DNA of 64,000 nt from Ignavibacteria bacterium. GTDB lineage: Bacteria; Bacteroidota; Ignavibacteria; Tepidaquicellales; Tepidaquicellaceae. The notes under the pieces are model-generated. The model was not told where the DNA came from. It ran no database searches and saw only the letters and a list, made by a program, of their open reading frames with translations. How positions within the stretch are numbered: position 1 is the stretch's first letter; each line of letters opens with the position of its first letter. Positions 16,927-26,079 of the stretch are shown here, one piece after another. The stretch lies in contig JADLKE010000002.1 of the NCBI GenBank assembly GCA_015657505.1, positions 656,674-720,673 of the forward strand, read 5' to 3'. A program made the translations under genes and the position numbers.

Positions 16927-17997
16927 ATGAAAAGATTATCATACGGTCTTGCTTTATTGATTATTTCTCTTCCTGTTATTCTTATAGCTTCGTTCATCAT
17001 ATACCCTGTCAGCGGTAAAGCATTAATCGTGTTTCTTTCATCGTCAACAATACTGCTCGCGGCGGCATTCATTCTGTACTTTCGTTACGTATCGCGTCTT
17101 TCCTTTGAAATGAAAAGAACGTCCGATAGAATAAAGAACAAATCGGAAAAGTTCGAGGAGTACGATGAAAAGATAATTGAGATAAACAAGATAAAGGAGG
17201 AGTTTTCCTTTGCGAGCAACGGACTGCCCGCTGGCGCAGAAATAACCGAAATCGCAGACGCGTTCGACAAACTGATAGAGAGGCTGCTCGCGGAACTTCA
17301 CGCGGCGAAAGTTTTTAAAGTTAACAGGAACGAGTTTCTCGGAAACGTGGCGCACGAGATGAGAACCCCGATATTCGCGATACAACTTTCGCTTGAAACG
17401 CTTGCTGACGGCGCGATTCACGACGACAAGGTCAACCGGGATTTCCTAAACAAGGCTTTAAACCAGAGCAACCGGCTGAAGTCGCTCGTTGACGACCTGA
17501 TAAGCATTTCGAGATTCGAAGCGGGCGTTAAATTAAGCAGGAGATACTTCGCGATAAATCAACTCGTTCAGGAGACTATTCACGAATTGCAGGGACTCGC
17601 TTCACGCGGAAAGATTTCACTCCTGATGAAGACGGAATTGAAGAACGGCGCTACGGTATTCGCCGACAGCGATAAGATAAAGCAGGTACTCGTAAACCTT
17701 ATCGACAATTCGATTAAATACACTCCCGAAGGCGGAACGGTTACTGTAACAACCGTCAGGGAAGACAAGCAGGTGAGGATATCGGTTGAAGACACGGGCG
17801 CGGGAATTCCAAAGAGTGACCTTCCGAGAATTTTCGAGAGGTTCTATCGCGTTGACAAGACTCGCTCGCGCGACGTGGGGGGCAGCGGGCTCGGCCTTTC
17901 GATTGTAAAACACCTGATAGAACTTCACGACTCGCAAATCAAGGCGGACAGCATCGAAGGCAAAGGAACGGTATTCGAATTCACGCTTCCGGCATAA
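16927..17997 (+). CDS. Membrane sensor histidine kinase, PhoR-like
   Basis: A 356-residue kinase. Two transmembrane segments (about 7-27 and 32-52) are separated by only a few residues, so there is no periplasmic sensor domain; a coiled linker (60-130) leads to the dimerisation domain with the phospho-acceptor His143 in FLGNVAHEMRTPIFAI. The ATPase domain has the N box LVNLIDNSIKYTPEGG, G1 DTGAGIPKSDLPRIFERFYR and G2 VGGSGLGLSIVKHL. It phosphorylates the adjacent response regulator. Its stop is only four bases from that of the convergent addB, with no terminator visible between them. Confidence 0.93.
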   Translation: MKRLSYGLALLIISLPVILIASFIIYPVSGKALIVFLSSSTILLAAAFILYFRYVSRLSFEMKRTSDRIKNKSEKFEEYDEKIIEINKIKEEFSFASNGLPAGAEITEIADAFDKLIERLLAELHAAKVFKVNRNEFLGNVAHEMRTPIFAIQLSLETLADGAIHDDKVNRDFLNKALNQSNRLKSLVDDLISISRFEAGVKLSRRYFAINQLVQETIHELQGLASRGKISLLMKTELKNGATVFADSDKIKQVLVNLIDNSIKYTPEGGTVTVTTVREDKQVRISVEDTGAGIPKSDLPRIFERFYRVDKTRSRDVGGSGLGLSIVKHLIELHDSQIKADSIEGKGTVFEFTLPA

Positions 17998-18001
17998 ACT
18001 T

Positions 18002-20848
18002 TTATCTTCCGCAGATACTTTTGTAATCGCAGTACTCGCATCTCTTCGCGTCATCCGTTTTCGCGAACGGAATTTCGGGATTGAATATTTCGGTGATTTT
18101 ATTCCTTAGTTCTTCACCGAAAAGTTTTATGTCTTCAGGATTGAAAAACTTGTCAGCCATCAATTGCAGCCCTTCGGTCGCAATCTCTTTCAACGCGTAA
18201 ATGCCCGCGTTCACCTTCCCGTAGTTTTCCGTCAGGGAAAGCAGATACGCATAGAACAGCGTCTGAAGGTTCGCTTTATAATCGGGATTAAGAAAAAGGT
18301 TTTCGTAAAACTTATCGTCGTTTTTAAACGCCCTTAACTTCGAATCGCCCGTCTTGTAGTCAATAATTTCGAACACGTTTTCCTTTTCGTCTATGCGGTC
18401 AACCTTGCCGGCGAGGTTAATTCCGCGCTTCGTCCCGTCAAGTTTGACGCTTATTCCTGTCTCGCACCATTTCTCAAGGTCAACCACTTTATAAGGCGCC
18501 CGTGTTTTCTCGGATTCGAAGAACCTGTTCAGAAGTTTTTTTATAACCGATTTATAAAGCGCGTTCCTCCCCTTTTCTGTCAGGTTCAGGTGCCTTAATT
18601 CTTCCTTCCTGTTCAGTACGTCCTCAAACAGTTTATCGTAATCATTCTCCGCGGTCCCCGCTATTTCATCGATATCCTTTTCGCCAACAGTCTTTCCGAT
18701 GTATGGCTTGTATAACTGCCTCGCGATTTCGTGAAACACGGTCCCGAACGATGCGGCGCTGAGTATCTCCTCGACTTCCTCTTCGGGTTTGAGTTTCAGC
18801 ACGTTCCTGAAATAGAACTGCAGCGTGCAGTTAATGTAAGTGTTAAGGTCGCTCGGCGATATTCTTTTCACGTTTTCATTAACCGCATTTATTATACTTT
18901 CGTCTTTGAGAATTACTATACCGTTATCAGAATTTTTCTTCAACGAATATGAGGCTATAGTATGACGGACATTCAGATTGCTGTTTACGCTCTTCAGTTC
19001 GTTCTCGATTTGAAGAATGTATCTGCTCATTTCCTTTACGTCAGAACCTATCTCGGCGTTGTAGAAAAGAAAAATATTTTCGGCTTTTGAAATGATTGAA
19101 TAAATGTAATAAGCGTTTATTGAATCATTTTCCTCGAATGTAGGAAGCCCGAATGCTTTCCGCAGGCTGTAAGGAATATAACTGTTGAACGTATCGCCCG
19201 CGGGCATCACGCCTTCGTTCATAGAAAGGATGAAGACGTTTTCAAACTTTATGTTTCGCGATTCGAGTAGTCCCATTACCTGAATGCCTTTCATCGGCTC
19301 GCCTGTAAACACGATTCTCGAGGAATTCAACTGTTGAATGAGAAGGTTCCAGAATGTTGTCCTGTTCAGGTTCGTGTTTCTTTCTTCTAAAATGTCCTTT
19401 AACCTGTTAAGGTTTGAACTCAGGAAAAAGAGATATTCCAGTTGGAAAATCTTATTGCTTTCGTTTCCTTCGTATTCTTCGAGTTTCAGCGTGAGCATAT
19501 CGCACAAACCGGAGATGTATGAAATTATCTCATTCACTTCCGAAACGGGCTTGAATGCGAGTTCAAGAATATCCTTTGAGTTTCCTTTTTCGAGCGTGTT
19601 CAGCAGGAATGATTGCGGCTCGATGTAAGCAAGATTCGTTTCTCTTATTTTCCTGACCGCGCCGAATATCTGCTCGGGAAAAAGAAATTTAACGTAAGGA
19701 TGGAGAAGCAGACGTATTACATCACCGTGATAATACTTGTATTTTCCCTTTTCAAAAATCTTTCCGCTCTGCAGTTTCTGTATAATTCTTATAAGCGCGA
19801 AAAGCGGCGTCGAGCGGAAAGGCAGCCCCATCGTGATGTTTATGTCCTTCGCGTTTTCGGGAATCGAGTACAAAGCCGGAAGAAGAATGTTTTCGTCAGG
19901 AAGTATGACGGCGGTATTTTTTTCGGCTCCTGGATTTTCTTCGATAAATTTCTTAAGTTCGTATCCGAATGATTTAACCATTCCCGAACTTAACGACGAA
20001 CCGATTATGTTTATGTTTTTCTTTCCCTCCGCCAGTCCGGACGTCTCATTCTCCAGTCCGTTTCTGAACACTTTCAAATTCCTTCTTAAGAAATGCCCTG
20101 CTTCCTGCTTTTTGTCTTCGACGAAATACTTATCCGCATCGAATAGTGTTTCCGCAGCGTTCCTGTTTATCAGAGACAGAAAGATTTCCTTTTCGCACTT
20201 GTTCAGCGAATTAAATCCGGCAAAATATATTTTTTCATACGGCAGTTCGATACTGCCGATATTTTCTGCGAGTTTCCTTATTGACAGACCTTCGTAAGCG
20301 ATTTTTTTCCCGAGAAGCGCTTCACGGAAATGACTGTAAACACTGTTCAGATGACTCCATATTTCAATAAATTTATCCTTATATTCGTTTTTTTTCTGAA
20401 GTTTGATGATGCTTTTCCAGAATAGTTCCGCCTGTTCGGCGGCTTCTATGGGAAACGCCTGCTCGATTTCCTTTTCGTCCTTGATGCTCTTGAAAAGCAA
20501 GTCCGCATCAACCATATACTTGTCAATTACGTCGAAATCCTTTAGTAACATTTCCCCCCACGGATAAAACTCGTCAAACGATTCCGTTTCGAGATATTTC
20601 GAATAGGATTCATACAATTCAAAGACGAGTGTCAGGGTATCCGCAGTATCGAGTTCAGAATGCTTCGACACGAAATCGTTCAGGCTGAACACGGCGGGAG
20701 ACCAAACGGGATTTTCAATTAATGCGGAAAGTTCTTTTCTGAAATATAATCCCGCGCGCCGCGAAGGAAATATTACTGCAACGCTTTTAAGATTTTCTTT
20801 GTGCCTTTCGTACACGAGTCCTGCGGCGCGTTTTATAAAATCCGGCAT
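18002..20848 (-). CDS. addB: AddB-like helicase-exonuclease subunit with Fe-S nuclease domain
   Basis: A 948-residue protein forming the second subunit of the AddAB double-strand-break resection complex. The N-terminal part is an inactivated helicase-like region (FPSRRAGLYFRKEL without a classic Walker A). The C-terminal RecB-type nuclease has FGTVFHEIARQLY (His706), KVDRIDEKENVFEIIDYKTGD (Asp817, Asp830, Lys832), and four cysteines expected to hold a 4Fe-4S cluster: Cys674 in YINCTLQFYF plus Cys937, Cys940 and Cys946 in RCEYCDYKSICGR. It starts inside the addA stop codon (TAATG, one-base overlap), so expression is translationally coupled. Confidence 0.9.
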   Translation of the reverse strand: MPDFIKRAAGLVYERHKENLKSVAVIFPSRRAGLYFRKELSALIENPVWSPAVFSLNDFVSKHSELDTADTLTLVFELYESYSKYLETESFDEFYPWGEMLLKDFDVIDKYMVDADLLFKSIKDEKEIEQAFPIEAAEQAELFWKSIIKLQKKNEYKDKFIEIWSHLNSVYSHFREALLGKKIAYEGLSIRKLAENIGSIELPYEKIYFAGFNSLNKCEKEIFLSLINRNAAETLFDADKYFVEDKKQEAGHFLRRNLKVFRNGLENETSGLAEGKKNINIIGSSLSSGMVKSFGYELKKFIEENPGAEKNTAVILPDENILLPALYSIPENAKDINITMGLPFRSTPLFALIRIIQKLQSGKIFEKGKYKYYHGDVIRLLLHPYVKFLFPEQIFGAVRKIRETNLAYIEPQSFLLNTLEKGNSKDILELAFKPVSEVNEIISYISGLCDMLTLKLEEYEGNESNKIFQLEYLFFLSSNLNRLKDILEERNTNLNRTTFWNLLIQQLNSSRIVFTGEPMKGIQVMGLLESRNIKFENVFILSMNEGVMPAGDTFNSYIPYSLRKAFGLPTFEENDSINAYYIYSIISKAENIFLFYNAEIGSDVKEMSRYILQIENELKSVNSNLNVRHTIASYSLKKNSDNGIVILKDESIINAVNENVKRISPSDLNTYINCTLQFYFRNVLKLKPEEEVEEILSAASFGTVFHEIARQLYKPYIGKTVGEKDIDEIAGTAENDYDKLFEDVLNRKEELRHLNLTEKGRNALYKSVIKKLLNRFFESEKTRAPYKVVDLEKWCETGISVKLDGTKRGINLAGKVDRIDEKENVFEIIDYKTGDSKLRAFKNDDKFYENLFLNPDYKANLQTLFYAYLLSLTENYGKVNAGIYALKEIATEGLQLMADKFFNPEDIKLFGEELRNKITEIFNPEIPFAKTDDAKRCEYCDYKSICGR

Positions 20849-23800
20849 TATACCTCCCTCACTTTCGTAATGCTTCCTTCGTAATCGCCGATGTACAAAA
20901 TATATTTTTTAACATCGCCGTATCCCATCTGCTTGAGCACGGATTCATATTCATTCAACTGCTCAGCGTGCTCTTTTCTTTCCCCGCCCGTTTTATAATC
21001 AATTATAACCGCCTCACTGTCATTTACAAGTACCCTGTCGGGTCTGAGAATTTTTCTTTCTTTGGTAAGTATTTCGGATTCAGTCATTATGGTTTTCGAG
21101 CCGTCGAACCAATCCTTTACCTTTCCGTCCGTTACAATTTGAAGGAGAAGATTTTTATATTCTTCGGTTTCGGAAGATGTAATCAATCCGTTAAGATGCG
21201 CCGACTTTATGCATTCGCCAACGTCATAGGCTGAGCGAAGCCCTGATAACAGTTCGTGAATAAGCACTCCCCTGTTGATTTTCACGCTGTGCTGCTGTTC
21301 GGTTTTCAGTTTCCTGTAAGCGGGCTTTATTATGGTTTTCCTGTACCACAATTCTGAAACAAGTTCATCCCGTTCCGTAACGCTGACAGAATATTCACCG
21401 TTGGATTTTTCCCGCAGTTCATCAGCGCTCTTTTTAACTCCGCATTCAAAAACATTTTCGTTGAAGTTCTTTGATAATTCCGGCGCGCTGTTCAGCGCTC
21501 CCGCGATTCTGTTTGCGATTCCCGTATTTCTCTTGACAGGCACGTTCACGTACAGCCGCTCGGAAGGGCGCGTGAACGCGACGTAGAGAAGATTCACGTT
21601 ATCGAGGCGGGTCAGAGAACTCTCTGTGATGTAATCTGAAGCGAAATAGGATTCCGAAAGGTCTTTCTGTGTCTTGACGAAGAATCCTGACGCTTTATTG
21701 AACGGCGTTTTATCCGAAGAAGCCCACATCATCGAACGGTTTCCGTTGACGTCAAGTTCCCAGTTCGCATAAGGAATTACAACGACTTTGCTCTGAAGAC
21801 CCTTCGCCTTATGAATGGTCATGACCCGTATCCCGCCCGCGTTTTCGGGAATATCGATGGAGAGTTTTTCCTGATTCGATTCCCAGTACTCGAGAAACGA
21901 CGTCACGTCGGAATCGTTTTCTTTTGAATACCTGAAAACCGCGTCAAGAAATTTTATTAAATACGGGTCGGCGTTTTTATCGAGTCCGAAAATACTAATC
22001 AGATGCTCCGTTAAATCGTAAACGGCGAGGTCGTTCAGTACAGAATTGACGCGCTTCTTATCGCCGTCGCGGAAAAATCCGGCGGGTATCGTATCAGCGA
22101 ACATTTTATCCGTTTCCTCCCGACCGCTTTTAAAAGAATCCAAGGCATCCGCCTTACCGGGAATTGTCAGGCAGTAATTATACAGCGCGCCCGTCTTCGC
22201 GAGATGATTCCTGTTATCGGAAATATACTTCAGAATGTAAACAAGCATGCGCACTGCGGAAGAATTTTTAACGAGCAGAGATCTTTCGGAAACTACATCA
22301 TAACCTTCCGAAGAAATCAGGTTCGAAATAGAAATACTTTCGCTGCCCGTACGCACGAGAACCATTATGTCCGATGGTTTGTATCCGTCCGATTTCAATT
22401 CCTTCAGTATTTCTTTTACGCGCTGCTCCGACTGCAGGTTGCCGCTTGTTTCGCATTCTTTGTCGTACGGGAACACATTAATCATTACGTATCCGTCATT
22501 ATTCTTCCCGTTCTCATTCTGCACGAGCGATTGCTCTTCGTACGAATCCCGTAAATAATCATTGAGATAGTTGTCATTGTCATTCGAGAAATACGCAATC
22601 AGACTTTTGAAGAACCTGTTATTGAAATCGACGATGCTCTTATGGCTTCTGAAATTTGTTTTAAGAGTTTCTTTAGAAAGCATTTCACTGAACGCGTTCA
22701 GGTCCTTCTCGACTCCCTCGAGAAGCAGGCGCATATCGCCGTTCCGCCATCTGTAAATCGACTGTTTCACGTCTCCGACTATGAGCGCGGTATTCCTTTC
22801 GCTGAGCGCGTTCACGACGAGCGGCTTCAGGTTATTCCACTGGAACCGCGACGTGTCCTGAAACTCGTCAATCATTATGCTGCGTATTCGCGTGCCGATT
22901 TTCTCGTATATGAAAGGCGAGAGATCGTCCGATATAAGCGTCCGCAGGAGATTGTTCACGTCTGCTGAAATCATAACGCGGTTTTCTCTTCTGTATTCTT
23001 CGAGAAGCGAAAGCAGGTCGGAAAATATTCCGATGTTATAAATCGTTTTCACGACGGCGCAGGCGGTAATATAAGCGGCGAGGTTTTTATCGTAGTATTT
23101 CACCATTTCCCTTACGGTCTTATTTATAGAAGCCGATAGCGGATTCTTTGTTTTCATTAAATCGCCGTCTTTCGATATTACGGTTCGCACGCCTTCGTAC
23201 GGGGCGTATTCAAACTTGTTCAGTATTCTCTGAAGGTAGGCGTAAGCGCCGCGCGACTTTCCTGCGAAGTCATTGTGAGAAAGCCCGCCGCTTTCGATTC
23301 GTGATACAAGTTCCTTCGCGTTCGATTCGAAGTAATTCTCGAATGAATATTTTATTTTGTTGATTTCTTTTATCAGCGCCGCGGTCTTGTTTCTGTCACC
23401 GTAAACATCGTCTTTTGACTCGAGTTTCTTTCTCCAGTACTCTTCTCCGAATATCTCTGCACCGATTTCCTTTAAATCGCCTGCAACATTCCAGGTACTG
23501 TTTTCGCCGAGACGGTAGAGTATGTAATCGTCGAAATATTTCGCGAGTTCTTCGTCCGCGCCTAATTTATCAAGCAGTTTAGCCGTGATGTCTTCGAGAA
23601 CTTTATCCGTATCGAGTTCGATGTCGAAACCGACAGGAAGACCGAGTTCCTTCGCGAAAGAGCGGAGAACCTTTATGCAGAAAGAATCAATCGTGCTTAT
23701 GTGAAAATTGGAATAATCGTGAAGAATGTTTTTCAATACTTCGGCGGAAAGATTCGCGATATCGTTTTCGCTTATCTTTTTTCCTTTTTTGTTGAGTTCA

Positions 23801-24027
23801 TCCGTGAGTTCAGCCGCCAGTTGCTTCTCGTTTCCCCGCGAAAGAGCGATGAGGTAATCAACTACGCGCGACTTCATTTCTTCCGTTGCCTTGTTAGTGA
23901 AAGTAATCGCGAGCGTGCTCTTGTAAGCGGCAGGATTTGCCAGTACAATTGCGAGATACTCTTTTACGAGAGTCCTTGTCTTGCCCGAGCCCGCCGACGC
24001 CTGAAATATTTTTAGGTTTTTTGTCAA
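20848..24027 (-). CDS. addA: AddA-like UvrD helicase/exonuclease subunit
   Basis: A 1059-residue UvrD/Rep superfamily helicase with a C-terminal nuclease. Walker A ASAGSGKTRTLV (residues 10-21), TFTNKATEEMKSRV, Walker B MIDEFQDTSRFQW, GDVKQSIYRWRNGD, TIHKAKGLQSKVV, LLYVAFTRPSERLYV, and the nuclease motif GVLIHELL ... RPDRVLVNDSEAVIIDYKTGG. AddA is the motor that unwinds broken ends and cuts the 3' strand until a Chi-like site is met, loading RecA. It is the first gene of the addA-addB pair; upstream is a 265-bp gap to the YpsA-eIF2B fusion. Confidence 0.93.
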   Translation of the reverse strand: MTKNLKIFQASAGSGKTRTLVKEYLAIVLANPAAYKSTLAITFTNKATEEMKSRVVDYLIALSRGNEKQLAAELTDELNKKGKKISENDIANLSAEVLKNILHDYSNFHISTIDSFCIKVLRSFAKELGLPVGFDIELDTDKVLEDITAKLLDKLGADEELAKYFDDYILYRLGENSTWNVAGDLKEIGAEIFGEEYWRKKLESKDDVYGDRNKTAALIKEINKIKYSFENYFESNAKELVSRIESGGLSHNDFAGKSRGAYAYLQRILNKFEYAPYEGVRTVISKDGDLMKTKNPLSASINKTVREMVKYYDKNLAAYITACAVVKTIYNIGIFSDLLSLLEEYRRENRVMISADVNNLLRTLISDDLSPFIYEKIGTRIRSIMIDEFQDTSRFQWNNLKPLVVNALSERNTALIVGDVKQSIYRWRNGDMRLLLEGVEKDLNAFSEMLSKETLKTNFRSHKSIVDFNNRFFKSLIAYFSNDNDNYLNDYLRDSYEEQSLVQNENGKNNDGYVMINVFPYDKECETSGNLQSEQRVKEILKELKSDGYKPSDIMVLVRTGSESISISNLISSEGYDVVSERSLLVKNSSAVRMLVYILKYISDNRNHLAKTGALYNYCLTIPGKADALDSFKSGREETDKMFADTIPAGFFRDGDKKRVNSVLNDLAVYDLTEHLISIFGLDKNADPYLIKFLDAVFRYSKENDSDVTSFLEYWESNQEKLSIDIPENAGGIRVMTIHKAKGLQSKVVVIPYANWELDVNGNRSMMWASSDKTPFNKASGFFVKTQKDLSESYFASDYITESSLTRLDNVNLLYVAFTRPSERLYVNVPVKRNTGIANRIAGALNSAPELSKNFNENVFECGVKKSADELREKSNGEYSVSVTERDELVSELWYRKTIIKPAYRKLKTEQQHSVKINRGVLIHELLSGLRSAYDVGECIKSAHLNGLITSSETEEYKNLLLQIVTDGKVKDWFDGSKTIMTESEILTKERKILRPDRVLVNDSEAVIIDYKTGGERKEHAEQLNEYESVLKQMGYGDVKKYILYIGDYEGSITKVREV

Positions 24028-24103
24028 TTAAGTAAATATCTGATATTATTGCACCTTAAGCCTTTAAAGATAATCCAAAAGAAACAATATTAACATAATA
24101 AAA

Positions 24104-24175
24104 ATGATGGAGGAAATATTATCACGATATGAGAATTTATCAGAGCAGAAGGAGGAGTTAAGAATCATAGTCTAA
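24104..24175 (+). CDS. Possible 23-residue peptide
   Basis: A short rightward frame (MMEEILSRYENLSEQKEELR, then IIV) lies between two leftward genes. Its composition looks like a charged amphipathic helix rather than random AT-rich intergenic translation. There is no good ribosome-binding site before it, but an internal AAGGAGGAG at 24149-24157 could serve a start downstream. It may be a fragment of an eroded gene. Weak evidence. Confidence 0.2.
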   Translation: MMEEILSRYENLSEQKEELRIIV

Positions 24176-24292
24176 AAGCGCATAATGAAAAGTACGTTAA
24201 GTGCGCAAAGATATTATTTAAACGAATTCAATTTGAAAAGAGGCAGGAGTCGGAATTCTTATTGTAACCTGCTAAATAAATCCGAGGAAATG

Positions 24293-25675
24293 CTATTTCT
24301 CCGTTATAATTTTCGTAACAAGTTTGATTGGGACTTTTTCGAAATAGAGGTTTTCGATTTTTATGTTTTCGTTTTTCTCGTTCCAGATTTCAGTGTGGTT
24401 GTGCTGCTGTTCGGGCGGAAGTTTAAATCCGTTATCCGATTGCTTCGAATTCTTCTTTACCGCTCCGCTTCCGATTATCTTGCGCGTGTCTGTCAGCAGG
24501 TACAGCGGTTTTTTAATTTCCTTCATTCCGAGCGCGATGAAATAAGAACCGATTTTATTGAGAAAATAATTTCCGGAAATGCCGTCCGTGCCGAGCAGGG
24601 CGAAATCAATTTTATCCTTACAATTCATAACGGAAGAATCGGCAATCAGAGTTACGGGAAAACCGAGCGCCGCGAGTTTCTTTGCCTGCCGCCTGCCCTC
24701 ATAAACAGGGCGAGATTCGCACTGAATTACATTCACGAAAATATTTTTCGCAGCGAGTTTTTCAAATACCTTATGAATGGTCGAACTGTTGCTGTGAAGT
24801 AAAATTGTCTTATTCCTGAATTCTATCGCTTTCATCGCGTTCGCCGCGATTTTGTCGTTCACCTTATTCCATTTCCGTGTGTAAACCGCGAGATAGTCCT
24901 TAAGTTTTTTTCTGAATTCTGCACCGCCCGAATATTTTTTAACCGCTGATTCGAGTTCATCGAAGAAATTGTGGAGCACTACGAGTTGCGAATGCTTGTT
25001 GACGGGTCCGCTTATATTTATTTCAATCTCGCGGGCGATATCTTCGGGAGATAAGTTATCGGAGTTTTCAAGAAATGTTTCAAGCGCGCTTATGAGTGAG
25101 TCGAGGAGCGCCGCCGAGCCCGAATAGTTGTCGTTCTTGATCCTCTCAACTTCTTTCGAAAAAAGAAAGACCTCGTAAAGTTTTTTTCCTCTTGATTTCA
25201 TTGTCTTCGACAGGGACTTAACGAGGAAGTTTCGGGTGTTCGAGTAAATGCCCGGCGATATGCTTTCCCTGTTCCCTGCGACGTTCAGCGTGTGTATATT
25301 ATTTTCTTTAAGCCAGGCGTGAAAATTCTTTTCGTCGGGATTTACAATTACAGGCCTGAACATTCCTTCCGCGGTATAAAAAGTGAACATCGTGCCCTCT
25401 CCGATTATAAGACCGTTCTCGTCTATGTTGCAGAAAATAACTGTGCCGTCGGAATTCGTCACGTTAAGAATTGTTCTTTCCTCATAATTCTCGGATTCGG
25501 TTTCGATGAGACCGTAGTCTCTTAGGGATTCGTCGGAACCCGCCTCCGTCTTGAAATATTTCGGAACGTGTCCGCCCGTCGGGATGCCGAGTTCCTTCGC
25601 GGCGTCGAGCCCGCCCCTGTCGGCTCCCGTCTGACCGCCCGAAATGATTTTCTTTATGAGAATGTCCATATTCAA
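24293..25675 (-). CDS. Fusion of a YpsA-like (SLOG) domain with an eIF2B-like domain
   Basis: A 460-residue protein with two unrelated Rossmann-type domains. Residues 1-140 match the putative molybdenum carrier/cpYpsA group of the SLOG superfamily: IISGGQTGADRGGLDAAKEL at the N-terminus, the GGHVPKYFKTE loop, ETESENYEERT, NVTNSDGTVIF and a second Rossmann half GEGTMFTFYTAE. Residues about 178-430 match the eIF2B alpha/beta/delta family that includes MtnA and ribose-1,5-bisphosphate isomerase: helical part 178-280, then ILLHSNSSTIHKV, VIQCESRPVYEGRRQAKKL, FPVTLIADSSV and LGTDGISGNYFLNKIGSYF. The Asp of the isomerase site is kept (Asp364) but the HCN cysteine of MtnA is serine here (Ser295). 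A nucleotide or sugar-phosphate role is inferred; no activity is known for this architecture. Confidence 0.85.
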   Translation of the reverse strand: MNMDILIKKIISGGQTGADRGGLDAAKELGIPTGGHVPKYFKTEAGSDESLRDYGLIETESENYEERTILNVTNSDGTVIFCNIDENGLIIGEGTMFTFYTAEGMFRPVIVNPDEKNFHAWLKENNIHTLNVAGNRESISPGIYSNTRNFLVKSLSKTMKSRGKKLYEVFLFSKEVERIKNDNYSGSAALLDSLISALETFLENSDNLSPEDIAREIEINISGPVNKHSQLVVLHNFFDELESAVKKYSGGAEFRKKLKDYLAVYTRKWNKVNDKIAANAMKAIEFRNKTILLHSNSSTIHKVFEKLAAKNIFVNVIQCESRPVYEGRRQAKKLAALGFPVTLIADSSVMNCKDKIDFALLGTDGISGNYFLNKIGSYFIALGMKEIKKPLYLLTDTRKIIGSGAVKKNSKQSDNGFKLPPEQQHNHTEIWNEKNENIKIENLYFEKVPIKLVTKIITEK

Positions 25676-26079
25676 TTTTAAATTTTAAATTATAAATTCG
25701 AAATTAAAATTGAAATTTAAAAATGGCGCTTATTTTAAAATAAAAAACCCTTTCCGATTTTTTACACACAGAAGGAGCGGATGATACAGATTTTCACAGA
25801 TTTTTCTTCTTATATTATTTGGACACAGAAGGAGCGGATGATACAGATAAAAGCGGATTTCTTTTCTTATACTATGCGGACAAGAAGGAACGGATGAAAC
25901 AGATAAAAGCGGATTTCTCATTGCATAATTCCGCTACTTGATAAAATGTGCGGATGGAAATATATGATTTGGTTTTACGAAACTAATAATCTTTTAAAAT
26001 TTTAAATTATGAAATGCACTTTTGATATTTGAATTTTAAAATTTGATTTCTAAGGAATAAACAGACGAGAAAATGGAAA
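25676..26079. repeat. 404-bp gene-free region with three copies of a GxxExxY-type repeat
   Basis: Three direct copies at about 25764-25800, 25822-25861 and 25878-25917 share GACACAGAAGGAGCGGATGA followed by ACAGATAAAAGCGGATTTC, at roughly 57-bp spacing. They resemble the repeats flanking the GxxExxY gene at 8 kb but no such gene is here. On both sides are AT-only ATTTTAAATT-type repeats (25671-25727 and 25995-26048). A 63-residue leftward frame across the block is only repeat translation. Confidence 0.85.

Noticed and set aside
24185-24802. 205-residue rightward frame
   Set aside because: Most of it is antisense to the YpsA-eIF2B fusion, whose domains are clear; composition is that of a shadow frame.
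25730-25921. 63-residue leftward frame
   Set aside because: It reads through three copies of an interspersed DNA repeat; the peptide is periodic only because the DNA is.
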